The notes below the pieces were generated by a model. It was not told where the DNA came from. It ran no database searches and saw only the letters and a program-made list of their open reading frames with translations. From Planctomycetota bacterium (lineage in GTDB: Bacteria; Planctomycetota; J058; J103): a stretch of 64,000 nt of DNA. The position numbers were made by a program, and so were the translations under genes. Where the stretch lies: contig BPJM01000014.1 of the NCBI GenBank assembly GCA_026004615.1, forward strand, positions 1 to 64,000, in the 5' to 3' direction. Position 1 is the stretch's first letter. Every line of letters begins with the position of its first letter. Positions 13,250-22,627 of this stretch are shown here, piece by piece.

Positions 13250-14488
13250 GTGAACGGCGAGCGAACACCCCCGGCCGCCGAGCTGGTGCGGGAGGTGCTG
13301 CGTCCCGGGGGCGGCGGCCGGATCGTGCTGCTGGTGCTCGACGGGCTGGGCGGGCTGCCGGCGGCCGGGCGCGAGCAGACCGAACTGGAGGCGGCGCGCA
13401 CCCCGCATCTCGACGCCCTGGCGGCAGCCGGCATCTGCGGGCTCCACGAACCGGTCGCACCCGGCATCACCCCGGGCAGCGGCCCGGCGCACCTCGCCCT
13501 GTTCGGCTACGACCCGGCGGTCTACCGGGTCGGGCGCGGGGTGCTGTCGGCGCTCGGGCTGGGCTTCGAGCTCGAGCCCGGGGATGTAGCCGCGCGCGGC
13601 AACCTGTGCACCCTCGATGGCGAGGGCCGCATCGCCGACCGGCGCGCCGGCCGGCCGCCCACCCAGAAGGCCGCCGAGCTGTGCGCGCTGTTGCGCGGGA
13701 TCGAGCTCGGGCCGGGGATCGAGCTCTTCGTCGAGCCCGAGAAGGAGCACCGGGTGCTGGTGGTGCTGCGCGGCGAGGGCCTGTCGGGCGCGGTCAGCGA
13801 CACCGACCCGCAGCGCACCGGCGTGCCACCGCTGTCGCCCGCGGCGGCGAGCACCGATCCCGCCGCCGCGCGGACGGCGGAGCTGGTGCGCCGCTTGACC
13901 GAGCAGGCCCATCGCCTGCTGGCGCCGCACGCGCCGGCGAACGGGCTGTTGCTGCGGGGCTTCTCCCAGCGGCCGCGCTGGCCGAGCCTGGAGGAACGCT
14001 TCGGGCTGCGGGGGCTGGGGATCGCGGCCTATCCCATGTATCGCGGGGTGGCGCGGCTGCTCGGCATGCAGGTCGCATCCTACGAGGGCAGCGTGCGCGC
14101 TGCGTTCGGCCTGCTCGCGCAGCGCTGGCAGGAGTTCGACTTCTTCTTCGTGCACGTCAAGGAAACGGATGCCGCCGGCGAGGACGGCGATTTCGAGCGC
14201 AAGGTCGCGGTCATCGAGGAGGTGGACGCGGCGCTGCCGCAGCTCCTGGCGCTGAGGCCCGAGGTGCTCGTCGTCACCGGCGACCACTCCACCCCGGCGG
14301 CGCTGCGCAGCCACAGCTGGCATCCGGTGCCGGTGGTGCTGAGTGCGGCGAGCTGCCGGCCCGATCCGGTCCGCACCTTCGGCGAGCGGGCCTGCCTCGC
14401 CGGTGCGCTCGGCCCGCGGCTCGCAGCCACCAGCCTGTTGCCGCTCGCGCTGGCGCACGCCGGCCGGCTGGACAAGTTCGGCGCCTGA
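13250..14488 (+). CDS. apgM: 2,3-bisphosphoglycerate-independent phosphoglycerate mutase, archaeal type
   Basis: Interconverts 3- and 2-phosphoglycerate in glycolysis and gluconeogenesis using bound metal ions. At 412 residues it matches the aPGAM branch of the alkaline-phosphatase superfamily rather than the ~510-residue GpmI. Seen: metal site VLLVLDGLGG at about residues 25-34; TPHLDALAAAGICGL; GPAHLALFGYDP; KETDAAGEDGDFERKV; and VVTGDHSTPAALRSHSWHPV (metal-binding Asp-His and second His). The GTG start at 13250 has GGAGGG upstream. It follows fadIJ but is separated by a strong hairpin, so it may be transcribed alone. Confidence 0.93.
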   Translation: MNGERTPPAAELVREVLRPGGGGRIVLLVLDGLGGLPAAGREQTELEAARTPHLDALAAAGICGLHEPVAPGITPGSGPAHLALFGYDPAVYRVGRGVLSALGLGFELEPGDVAARGNLCTLDGEGRIADRRAGRPPTQKAAELCALLRGIELGPGIELFVEPEKEHRVLVVLRGEGLSGAVSDTDPQRTGVPPLSPAAASTDPAAARTAELVRRLTEQAHRLLAPHAPANGLLLRGFSQRPRWPSLEERFGLRGLGIAAYPMYRGVARLLGMQVASYEGSVRAAFGLLAQRWQEFDFFFVHVKETDAAGEDGDFERKVAVIEEVDAALPQLLALRPEVLVVTGDHSTPAALRSHSWHPVPVVLSAASCRPDPVRTFGERACLAGALGPRLAATSLLPLALAHAGRLDKFGA

Positions 14489-14566
14489 GGGCCGGCACGC
14501 CCCGCACGCCCGGGTCCCTGCTGGAGCGCTCGCCGCTTCCTTCGGATCCACGCGCCCCGCCTCGGT

Positions 14567-14584
14567 GCAGCGCAGCTGCGCTGC
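14567..14584. repeat. Perfect 18-bp palindrome between apgM and tRNA-Val
   Basis: GCAGCGCAGCTGCGCTGC is its own reverse complement. It lies 79 bp after the apgM stop, in an otherwise featureless ~200-bp gap. It could be a small hairpin for the end of apgM or a protein-binding site; nothing else supports either. Confidence 0.4.
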
Positions 14585-14691
14585 CTTCCGCTGCGCCGGG
14601 GCAGCCGCGCCGCGCCTGCGCAACGGCAGTCGCGCGAGCCCTGGCGGCACGCCGCCCGAGGCCGGCGCGGGCCGGGCACCCCCGTACGGGC

Positions 14692-14769
14692 TGGTGGTCC
14701 TGGTAGGATTCGAACCTACGACTTACCCGGGATGTAAGCCCGGAGCTCTGACCCCTGAGCTACAGGACC
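14692..14769 (-). tRNA. tRNA-Val (anticodon UAC)
   Basis: On the minus strand: acceptor GGTCCTG/CAGGACC, D-arm GCTC/GAGC, anticodon stem CCGGG/CCCGG with loop CTTACAT (anticodon TAC, U33 present), T-arm GTAGG-TTCGAAT-CCTAC, discriminator A and encoded CCA. The region between anticodon and T stems is 7 nt (GTAAGTC) rather than the usual 4-5. All stems pair fully, so the gene looks functional. It stands alone next to the repeat array. Confidence 0.9.
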
Positions 14770-14880
14770 GGAGCTGCCGCCGGCGGTGCGTGCGGGAGGG
14801 CCCCGCCGGCCGGTTCAGGATAGGCAGCGGGCCCGCAGCCGGCAAGAGAGGGCTGCTCCAATCTCGCCCTGCCGGGGCCC

Positions 14881-16575
14881 CCGAGGTCCCCTCTGCCCCG
14901 CTCGCGCCCCCGGATCCCCTCTCCCCCGCTTGCGCCTCCGGATCCCCTCTCCCCCGCTTGCGCCCCCGGATCCCCTCTCCCCCGCTCGCGGGGGAGAGGG
15001 TCAGGGTGAGGGGGGGAGTCGAAAAAAAGCGCACGCGGCTCGCACTGCCCCCTCACCCCGGCCCTCTCCCCGGAGGGGAGAGGGAGCAAGAAAGGCCCTC
15101 GCCTCCGAGATCCCCTCTCCCCCGCTTGCGCCTCCGGATCCCCTCTCCCCCGCTTGCGGGGGAGAGGGTCAGGGTGAGGGGGGGAGTCGAAAAAAACGCA
15201 CGCGGCTCGCACTGCCCCCTCACCCCGGCCCTCTCCCCGGAGGGGATAGGGAGCAAGAAAGGCCCTCGCCTCCGAGATCCCCTCTCCCCCGCTTGCGGGG
15301 GAGAGGGTCAGGGTGAGGGGGGAGTCGAAAAAAACGCACGCGGCTCGCACTGCCCCCTCACCCCGGCCCTCTCCCCGGAGGGGAGAGGGAGCAAGAAAGG
15401 CCCTCGCCTCCGAGATCCCCTCTCCCCCGCTCGCGCCCCCGGATCCCCTCTCCCCCGCTTGCGCCCCCCGATCCCCTCTCCCCCGCTCGCGGGGGAGAGG
15501 GTCAGGGTGAGGGGGGGAGTCGAAAAAAACGCACGCGGCTCGCACTGCCCCCTCACCCCGGCCCTCTCCCCGGAGGGGAGAGGGAGCAAGAAAGGCCCTC
15601 GCCTCCGAGATCCCCTCTCCCCCGCTCGCGCCCCCGGATCCCCTCTCCCCCGCTTGCGCCCCCGATCCCCTCTCCCCCGCTCGCGGGGGAGAGGGTCAGG
15701 GTGAGGGGGGAGTCGAAAAAAACGCACGCGGCTCGCACTGCCCCCTCACCCCGGCCCTCTCCCCGGAGGGGAGAGGGAGCAAGAAAGGCCCTCGCCTCCG
15801 AGATCCCCTCTCCCCCGCTCGCGCCCCCGGATCCCCTCTCCCCCGCTTGCGCCCCCGGATCCCCTCTCCCCCGCTTGCGCCCCCGGATCCCCTCTCCCCC
15901 GCTCGCGCCCCCGGATCCCCTCTCCCCCGCTCGCGGGGGAGAGGGTCAGGGTGAGGGGGGAGTCGAAAAAAGCGCACGCGGCTCGCACTGCCCCCTCACC
16001 CCGGCCCTCTCCCCGGAGGGGAGAGGGAGCAAGAAAGGCCCTCGCCTCCGAGATCCCCTCTCCCCCGCTCGCGCCCCCGGATCCCTCTCCCCCGCTTGCG
16101 CCCCCGGATCCCCTCTCCCCCCGCTTGCGCCTCCGGATCCCCTCTCCCCCGCTTGCGCCTCCGGATCCCCTCTCCCCCGCTTGCGGGGGAGAGGGTCAGG
16201 GTGAGGGGGGAGTCGAAAAAAACGCACGCGGCTCGCACTGCCCCCTCACCCCGGCCCTCTCCCCGGAGGGGAGAGGGAGCAAGAAAGGCCCTCGCCTCCG
16301 AGATCCCCTCTCCCCCCGCTCGCGCCCCCGGATCCCCTCTCCCCCGCTTGCGCCCCCGGATCCCCTCTCCCCCGCTTGCGCCCCCGGATCCCCTCTCCCC
16401 CGCTCGCGGGGGAGAGGGTCAGGGTGAGGGGGGGAGTCGAAAAAAAGCGCACGCGGCTCGCACTGCCCCCTCACCCCGGCCCTCTCCCCGGAGGGGAGAG
16501 GGAGCAAGAAGACCCGCGCCTCCGAGATCCCCTCTCCCCCGCTTGCGGGGGAGAGGGAGCAAGAAGGCCCGCGCG
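14881..16575. repeat. Composite tandem array: eight units with variable numbers of a 28-bp subrepeat
   Basis: Module A (with GTCGAAAAAAACGCACGCGG, then CTCGCACTGCCCCCTCACC and GCAAGAAAGGCCCTCGCC) begins at about 15030, 15197, 15336, 15530, 15723, 15972, 16223 and 16447. It is followed by n copies of a 28-bp module B (CCCCTCTCCCCCGCTTGCG plus CCCCCGGAT) and a closing palindromic module C (CTCCCCCGC..GCGGGGGAGAGGG then GGTGAGGGGG). B copy numbers are 1, 0, 2, 2, 4, 4, 3, 0; a truncated leading block at 14889 has 3. Spacings (167, 139, 194, 193, 249, 251, 224) fit 139 + 28n. Frames through it give only repeats of low-complexity peptide. It is not CRISPR: there are no unique spacers. Confidence 0.93.
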
Positions 16576-16595
16576 CCTGGATTGCCGCCCGGCTC

Positions 16596-17840
16596 TCAGA
16601 GGATCCGCCGATCGTCGGACAGGAAGATCCCCTTGAGGTTGAGCTCCAGCTGCTCGGGGTTCGGCGAGGCGGCGAGCGCCGTGCGCGGCTCGACCATGCC
16701 GGCGCGCACCAGTTCCAGCAGCGAGGTGTTGAAGTCCACCATGCCGTGCTCGCGGCCGCCGCGCACGATCGCCTCCAGCTTGTCGTCGGCGCCCTCGGCG
16801 ATCGCCTTCTGCGCGGCCGCATCCACCAGCAGCACCTCGAGTGCGGGCACCCGGCGCACGCCCTCGCGCACCGCAGGCAGGATCTTCTGGCAGACCACGG
16901 CCCGCAGGTGGAAGCGCAGGGCGCTGCGCACCTGCCGCTCGCGCTCGGCCGGGAACAGCTCCAGAATGCGGCCGATGGTCGCGGCCACGGTCGCGCTGTG
17001 CATCGTCGCCAGCACCAGATGCCCGGTCTCCGCCGCCGCCAGCGCCGCCTCGAAGGTGTCCGCATCGCGCATCTCGCCGATCAGGATGACGTCGGGATCC
17101 TCGCGCATGACCGCGCGCAACGCGCGCGCGAAGTCGGGCACATCGATGCCGACCTCGCGCTGGTTCACGATGCCCTTGCCGTCGCGGAACAGATACTCGA
17201 TCGGATCCTCGATCGTGACCACGTGGCAGCGGCGCGTGGCGAGCAGGTGTCCGAGCAGCGCCGCCAGGGTGGTGGACTTGCCGGCGCCCGTGGTTCCGCA
17301 CACCAGCACCAGACCGCGCCCCAGCCGCGCCAGCCGCTCGAACAGCGGGCGCGGCAGGTGCAGCTCCTCGAAGCTGGGCAGCTCGGTGCGCACCCGCCGC
17401 ACCGCTGCCGACACCGCCCCCCGCTGCCGGAAGATGTGCAGGCGGAAGCGGCCCACCCCCGGCAGCGACAGCGCCAAATCGACGTCGCCCTCGGCCGCGA
17501 GCCGGCGCCGGCGCGCCGGCCCGAGCAGCCCTGCGAGCAGCCGCTCCACCTCCGGCGCCCCCAGCGCCGCCGCCTCCAGCGGCCGCAACACCCCGTCGAT
17601 CCGCACCAGCGGCGGTGAGCCGGCCTTGAGGTGCAGGTCGGTGCCCCCGCACCGGCCGAGAAAGCGGAGCAGCCGCTCCAGCTCCGGGCCCGGGCCTCCC
17701 TCCGCCCCAGCCTCGGCGGGCCCGGCGGGCAGGGACGCACCTGGCGCCGGCGCCGCCCCCGCCAGCTCCGCACCAGCCCCGGCCACCGGCGCCGCTACCG
17801 GCTCTGCCCGCGGCTCGCCCTGCTCCGGCACGCTCGCCAC
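16596..17840 (-). CDS. PilT-like twitching-motility/secretion ATPase
   Basis: Type IV pilus retraction-type ATPase of the GspE/PilT superfamily, 414 residues from the GTG at 17840. A Pro/Ala/Glu-rich N-terminal tail (residues 1-50) precedes the PilT N-domain (GGTDLHLKAGSPPLVRIDG), Walker A CGTTGAGKST at about 181-190, the Asp box VTIEDPIEYLF, Walker B DPDVILIGEMRD, and the His box ETGHLVLATMHS. The C-terminus is PilT-like (VPALEVLLVD, GMVDFNTSLLELVRAGMV). The start is uncertain because the tail is low complexity; the conserved fold begins near PELERLLRFLG. No other pilus gene is adjacent; pseudopilins lie 17 kb away. It could power pilus retraction or another fibre. Confidence 0.85.
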   Translation of the reverse strand: MASVPEQGEPRAEPVAAPVAGAGAELAGAAPAPGASLPAGPAEAGAEGGPGPELERLLRFLGRCGGTDLHLKAGSPPLVRIDGVLRPLEAAALGAPEVERLLAGLLGPARRRRLAAEGDVDLALSLPGVGRFRLHIFRQRGAVSAAVRRVRTELPSFEELHLPRPLFERLARLGRGLVLVCGTTGAGKSTTLAALLGHLLATRRCHVVTIEDPIEYLFRDGKGIVNQREVGIDVPDFARALRAVMREDPDVILIGEMRDADTFEAALAAAETGHLVLATMHSATVAATIGRILELFPAERERQVRSALRFHLRAVVCQKILPAVREGVRRVPALEVLLVDAAAQKAIAEGADDKLEAIVRGGREHGMVDFNTSLLELVRAGMVEPRTALAASPNPEQLELNLKGIFLSDDRRIL

Positions 17841-18045
17841 CTGCCCTGCGCTCCGCCCGCACCCCTCCGGTGCTCCCGCACCGGCCGCGATCCTATCACG
17901 GCACGGAGCGCGCCGCACGGTGCCGCGCGCGGCGCGGTGTCTGCCCGTGGGGACGGAGCCCCGGCCCCCGCCACGGCCCGCGGTGGCCTGGCTCCGCGGA
18001 GCGCCTACAGGCCGCCACACCAGCCGCCCGCTCCAGGTCCGTCGC

Positions 18046-18074
18046 TTTACGAGGCGCGCCGCGGCCGCTACAAT
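18046..18074 (+). promoter_or_regulatory. Sigma70-type promoter for the 18.1-kb lipoprotein gene
   Basis: TTTACG (18046-18051), a 17-bp spacer, then TACAAT (18069-18074). Transcription would begin near 18081, leaving a ~30-nt leader with an AGGAG ribosome site before the ATG at 18110. Confidence 0.7.
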
Positions 18075-18109
18075 GCCGCCCCGGCCGGGGGCAGCAGGAG
18101 AGGAACTCC

Positions 18110-18586
18110 ATGCGCCGTCCACACGCGCGGTCGCGGTGCGCGCCGGCCATGCTCGCCGGTGCGGCGGCGCTGGCGGCTCTGGCAGCCTGCCAGGCGCCTG
18201 CCCAGGGCGGCTCCCCCGGCCAGGCGAGCGGCGCCCGCGCCACCGCGCCCAGGCCCGTCGAGCCGCCCAAGCCCTTCGATCCCTACCCGGTGATCGCCGT
18301 CCGCAAGGTGCTGCTGGAGGGGCGAGCCCGGGGCTTCATCAAGCTCACCGCGCACCCGGCACCGGGCGGCCGCGGCGAAGTCCACCTGGTGCAGGTGTAC
18401 GACGAACAGTTCCAGCTCCGCGGGTGGTTGCACGACGACGGGCTGACCTACCGCGTCACGCGCGAGGGGCAGGCCGTGAGCCTCGGCCGGCTCCCGCACG
18501 AGGATGGGCTGCGGGCGCTGCTCGACGGCAAGGCCGAGGACGAGGTGCGGCTCGTCGCGATGGACCGGCCGCCGCCACTGCCATGA
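18110..18586 (+). CDS. Small lipoprotein of unknown function
   Basis: A 158-residue protein with a basic n-region, a hydrophobic stretch and lipobox LAAC, so it is predicted to be a lipoprotein (periplasmic side of a membrane). The mature part starts with a Gly/Ala/Pro-rich linker, then a small domain rich in alternating strands (GFIKLTAHPAPGG, EVHLVQVYDEQFQLRGWLHD, YRVTREGQAVSLG, EVRLVAMDRPP). I do not recognise the family. A strong sigma70 promoter and AGGAG ribosome site support this start. It is monocistronic, diverging from the PilT-like gene and converging on the next gene. Confidence 0.75.
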   Translation: MRRPHARSRCAPAMLAGAAALAALAACQAPAQGGSPGQASGARATAPRPVEPPKPFDPYPVIAVRKVLLEGRARGFIKLTAHPAPGGRGEVHLVQVYDEQFQLRGWLHDDGLTYRVTREGQAVSLGRLPHEDGLRALLDGKAEDEVRLVAMDRPPPLP

Positions 18587-18677
18587 GACGAAGCAGCGCG
18601 GCCGGCTGGCATGTCCTGCCGGCTCCGGTGGGCCGCGCCGGCACGGCCGCACACGCTCCTCTTGCACCGACCGCGCC

Positions 18678-19769
18678 TCACTGCGGCTTTTCGAACAGCA
18701 CGTCGTTCTCGAAGTAGTAGGCTCCCCGCCCCTCGTAGATCCAGGCGTCGTACACATTCCCACCGACCCGCACGCGGTCGAAGCGATCCGGCAGACCGAT
18801 CGCGCCCGCCACCTCCTTTTTGTTCATGCCCGCCAGCACCTGCCCGGCGCGCATGGCGGCGGCGAAGAACTCCGGCAGCATGCCCGCGCGCGGCCGCTTG
18901 CGCTCGCGGCGCTGGCGCTCGGCAGCATCCAGCAACGCCGCGCGCTCGGCGAGCACCCAGCTGCCACCGCGCTCGACGAAGCCCTCCTGTCGCTTCATCT
19001 CCTCGAAGAGCACCCAGCGCGCGGTGCGGCCATAGGGCACCGCGTTGAGCTGCTGCAGCCGCCGCTGCAGCTCCGGGTCGGGCGCCTGGCCCGGCACCAA
19101 CAGCGGCTGCAGCAGCTCCAGCGCCAGCGCCCGGTCCCGCGTCAGCTCCAGCGCCCGGTCGGCGAGCGCCAGCACCTGCCGCCGATCGGCGGGATCCAGC
19201 CGGTCGCGTGCGATCGCCACCGCCTGGCGAAACGCCGCCTGCGCCAGCTCGCGTAGCGACGCCGCGGTGCGCGGCTCCGCACCCTCGGCCCGCTCGCGCA
19301 GGCTCCGGCCCAGCGCGAACAACCCCTCGACATCGCCTGCGGCGCGCAGCCGCGCGATCGCCTCCTGCGCGAGCGAGGCATCCCCTTGCTGCGCGGCCTC
19401 CAGGTGCTCTACCCGGAACACCAGCCGCGGCGGAGTGCCCGTGCGCACGAGCCGCCCGTACACGCGCACGCTCGCCCCCTCGCGCAGCTCGTGCAGCGGC
19501 CCGACCACTGGCTCGACCACGAACAGCAGGTCGCTGCCGCTCACCAGCAGCTGCTGGCCCGAGATCGCCGCCACCCCCACCTCGAGCGCAACCGGCTCCT
19601 CTGGCTTGACCTGTCCGCCCTGCAGCTCCCCGAGCACCACCGCCCGGTAGCCGCGCTCGCCCCACGGGCGCTCCGGCGCCGGCTCGGGGGCCTGGGCACC
19701 CGCAGGCGGCGGCGCGCCGCCTACAAGCACCGCGGCGAGCAAGACCCTCGCGATCAGCCCGCTCCGCAT
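18678..19769 (-). CDS. Exported protein with BamE/SmpA-like C-terminal motif
   Basis: 363 residues. The ATG at 19769 gives a clean signal peptide cleaved after AGAQA. An OB-like beta domain follows (AVVLGELQGG, QLLVSGSDLLFVVEP, EGASVRVYGRLVRTG), then a long alpha-helical region (about residues 130-290). The C-terminal segment GMNKKEVAGAIGLPDRFDRV ending ..DAWIYEGRGAYYFENDVL resembles the SmpA/BamE-like pattern (GMskeeV..llG.P....WiY) seen in several envelope proteins. Function unknown; an outer-membrane or envelope assembly role is only a guess. It is co-oriented with the downstream PilT-like gene but separated from it by the lipoprotein gene on the other strand. Confidence 0.7.
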   Translation of the reverse strand: MRSGLIARVLLAAVLVGGAPPPAGAQAPEPAPERPWGERGYRAVVLGELQGGQVKPEEPVALEVGVAAISGQQLLVSGSDLLFVVEPVVGPLHELREGASVRVYGRLVRTGTPPRLVFRVEHLEAAQQGDASLAQEAIARLRAAGDVEGLFALGRSLRERAEGAEPRTAASLRELAQAAFRQAVAIARDRLDPADRRQVLALADRALELTRDRALALELLQPLLVPGQAPDPELQRRLQQLNAVPYGRTARWVLFEEMKRQEGFVERGGSWVLAERAALLDAAERQRRERKRPRAGMLPEFFAAAMRAGQVLAGMNKKEVAGAIGLPDRFDRVRVGGNVYDAWIYEGRGAYYFENDVLFEKPQ

Positions 19770-20012
19770 GGCGCTGTCCCGGCCGGCCAGCGCCGCGCCT
19801 CGGTCTGCCGCCGCTGCTCGCCCCATCGCCGCCTTCTGCTCCCCATCCGCCGGCGCGGCACCGCCCGCCGGCCTCCCTGGATCGCCGCGGGCCGCTGCCG
19901 CGCGCTCCCGCCGCCGATCCGCGCCACGTGCGGGCGCCCCAGGAGCTGCGGCACCGGGCCCCGCAGCGGGTGCGTGCGGTCACGGCAGAGCCCGGGGACG
20001 ACCAGCCAGGGG

Positions 20013-22541
20013 CTAGTCGATCCCCACCGCGTAGCAGTACAGCCGGCCGTCCTCGCAGCCGACGTACAGCCGCCCCTCGTGCAGCACCAGCTCGCCCCGC
20101 AGCGGCCCCGGATGCTGGGCGCTCCACGCCTCCAGCCCCTCGCGCAGCTCCAGCGCGTACAGCGTGCCCCCCTGGGTCGCCAGGTACAGCCCGCGCTCGT
20201 CGCACACCGGCACCCCGGGCCGCCCCTCCACCCGCGACTGCCAGAGCAGCCGCCGGGTCTGGGTCTCGATCGCGCGCACCGTTCCGTCGGCGCAGGCGAC
20301 CACCACCAGCTCGCCGCCGGCGGAGGCGGCGATGCCGGTCACCTCGGAGCCGGTCTCGAACAGCCACCGCAATTCGCCACCCCGCCGTCCGAGACAGACC
20401 ACCTCGCCGGCAGCGTCGCCGGCGACCAGCACGTCGGCCACCACCACCGGTGCCACCCGGTAGTCACCTGCGCCCTGGTAGTGCCATTCGGGCCGGCGCG
20501 TCCGGAGGTCGACCGCGACCAGGCGGTTGTCCCAGCCCGCCACGAAGACGACGCCTTCCGCCACCACGAGCGGAGCGGTGATCCGGTTCGCCGCCACCGG
20601 CACCGTGGCCAGCGGCTCGCCCTGCCGCAAGGAGAAGAACACCAGCGCGCCGTCATCTCCGGCCAGCACCGCCGTCTGGTTGTCCTCGATGATCGCCGGC
20701 CGCGCGAGCAGCGGCCGATCGGCCAGCTGGCGCCGGACCACGCGCCGGCGCGTCTGCAGATCGAACACCAGCACGCTGCCGTCGAGCGTGCCCAGCACGA
20801 GCTGGTCGCCCGCCAGCGCCGGCGAGCTGACGGCCTCGCCGAACGGATCGAGCTCGCCTTCGCGCAGCGAGTTCTTGAACACCAGGCTGCGGTCGCTGAG
20901 CCGCACCCCGTACAGCCGGCCGTCCAGCGAGGGGAAGTAGCAGACCCCTTGGCGGAACACCGGCGCTGCGCGCACCGCGCCGTCGGTGGCGAAGCTCCAC
21001 AGCGCCTTGCGCTGCAGGTCCACGAACAGGTCGTGGAAGACGAGCGGGTCGAGCGGGCCGCTGGAGTAGATCGAGCGCCCTCCCTCGCGCAGCTCCACCA
21101 CCAGGGTGTCGACCGGCAGGTAACGGAACACGCCGTCGGTCTGCCCGCGCGGCACCCCATTGATGAAGACCTGCTTGCCGCTAGGCTGCGAGCGCACGCG
21201 CAGCGGCAGCGCCACCAGCCCGGCCGCCTCGGTGTGCGGATAGCGCCTGAGCAGCTGCGAGAGCTCCTCGAACGACTCCCGCACCCGGCCCTCCTCGAGC
21301 AGCCGCCGTCCCCGCTCGAGCATGGTCTTGGCGACCTTCTCGCTCGCATCCGCGGGCTGCTCGCCCCCGCGTTGCCACAGCGCGACCAGGAACTCCAGCG
21401 CCCGCCGCCCCTGCTCGGTGTGCCGCACCGCGATCACTGCCCCGGCCGCCAGCGCCGCCGCCACCAGCGCTACCAGCGCCACCCGCAGCACGCCGGCACG
21501 CCGGTACGCCCGGCCGAGCTTGCGCAGCTTGTCCTGGATGTCCTTGCGCTCCGGCGCGATCTCCAGGATCGCGCGGTAGGCGCGAGCCAGCTCGGCGCGG
21601 TCCTTGCGCCGCTCGAGCTTGGCCACGACCGCCTCCAGTTCCTCGAGCGCGCGCCGCTCGTCACCGTAGGCGCGCAGCGCCTCCGCCAGGTGCCAGCGGA
21701 TCGAGCCGTTCTTGGGCAGCAGTTCCGCCAGCCGCTCGTACAGAGCCACCGCCTGGCGGAAGCGGCCGCGCGCGTAGCAGTCCTCGGCGGCGTCCGACAG
21801 CTCCTCCGGGCTCAGCGGCTCGATCGCGCCGGCCTGGCGCAGCGCGTACAGCAGGCGGTAGGTCTCGAACTCGCCGAGATTGGTATCCTCGACGATCTGC
21901 TCGACGTTGCGCTCCCCGTCGATCAGGTGCAGCTCGGCACGCTGCCGGGCACTGAGGCCCAGCCGGTCGAGCTCTTCCTCGCTCGCGACCAGGCGGAAGA
22001 CCTCCTTGCGCGACGGGATCTGTCCGGCGATGCGCTCCCACTCGTCCAGCCGGCGCATCGCCTCCATGATCAGCGAGCTGGTGTTGAACTTGAGGTGGGT
22101 GACGTTGTGGCCAGGGCTCTTGAGCTCCTCCGGACAGTAGTCGATGAGGAACTCGAACTCCGCCTGCTTCCACAGGAACAGATCGTAGATCTGCTCCTCG
22201 ATCTGGCGCCTGACCAGCGCCGCGATGTCGTCCTCGCTGACGAAGCCCTCCTCGACCAGGATCTCCCCGAGCTTCCGCGTCTGGCCACGCCGCGCCGCCT
22301 CGCGCTGCCGCTCCAGGGCGTATTCGAGATCCTCGGGCGTGAGCTTGCCTTCGGCGACGAGCATGTCGCCGAGCCGGAGCTTCTTGTCCGAGGACAGCAG
22401 CGTGATCTCGCCCTCGGCGAAATAGACGAGCCGCTCCCGGCGGCCGTCGGTCACCCGCAGGGTGCCGGTGTGCTGGTTCATGCTGAGCGACTGGAAGATG
22501 TCGCTCAGATTGAGCACCTCGAGGCTGCCCTTGAGCGTCAT
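20013..22541 (-). CDS. DUF4388-MshEN-TPR-PQQ beta-propeller membrane protein
   Basis: 842 residues. Order: DUF4388 (about 1-100: LKGSLEVLNLSDIFQSLSM, TGTLRVTDG, LVYFAEGEITLL); MshEN/GspE-N-like motifs (KLRLGDMLVAEGKLTPEDLE and KLGEILVEEGFVSEDDIAAL); a winged-helix-like stretch; TPR-like helices (ARGRFRQAVALYERLAELLP); a membrane helix (LRVALVALVAAALAAGAVIA); a PEGA-like strand pair (RSQPSGKQVFINGVPRGQ); and a C-terminal PQQ-like propeller with repeated blades such as LVLGTLDGSVLVFDLQTRR. Probably a signalling/scaffold protein with a cytoplasmic sensor half and a periplasmic propeller. The ATG at 22541 starts exactly at the DUF4388 consensus. Ligand unknown. Confidence 0.85.
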   Translation of the reverse strand: MTLKGSLEVLNLSDIFQSLSMNQHTGTLRVTDGRRERLVYFAEGEITLLSSDKKLRLGDMLVAEGKLTPEDLEYALERQREAARRGQTRKLGEILVEEGFVSEDDIAALVRRQIEEQIYDLFLWKQAEFEFLIDYCPEELKSPGHNVTHLKFNTSSLIMEAMRRLDEWERIAGQIPSRKEVFRLVASEEELDRLGLSARQRAELHLIDGERNVEQIVEDTNLGEFETYRLLYALRQAGAIEPLSPEELSDAAEDCYARGRFRQAVALYERLAELLPKNGSIRWHLAEALRAYGDERRALEELEAVVAKLERRKDRAELARAYRAILEIAPERKDIQDKLRKLGRAYRRAGVLRVALVALVAAALAAGAVIAVRHTEQGRRALEFLVALWQRGGEQPADASEKVAKTMLERGRRLLEEGRVRESFEELSQLLRRYPHTEAAGLVALPLRVRSQPSGKQVFINGVPRGQTDGVFRYLPVDTLVVELREGGRSIYSSGPLDPLVFHDLFVDLQRKALWSFATDGAVRAAPVFRQGVCYFPSLDGRLYGVRLSDRSLVFKNSLREGELDPFGEAVSSPALAGDQLVLGTLDGSVLVFDLQTRRRVVRRQLADRPLLARPAIIEDNQTAVLAGDDGALVFFSLRQGEPLATVPVAANRITAPLVVAEGVVFVAGWDNRLVAVDLRTRRPEWHYQGAGDYRVAPVVVADVLVAGDAAGEVVCLGRRGGELRWLFETGSEVTGIAASAGGELVVVACADGTVRAIETQTRRLLWQSRVEGRPGVPVCDERGLYLATQGGTLYALELREGLEAWSAQHPGPLRGELVLHEGRLYVGCEDGRLYCYAVGID

Positions 22542-22627
22542 GGGCCTTCCGCTAAGCGCCTGCGCAGCCAAGATGGTACGACGGCGGCCCGGCGGTTGCA
22601 ATCCGCGCGCCGGACCGCCGGCCGGCG

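Noticed and set aside
14881..16575. CRISPR array
   Set aside because: Repeats are separated by other repeats, not by unique spacers, and no cas gene is present.
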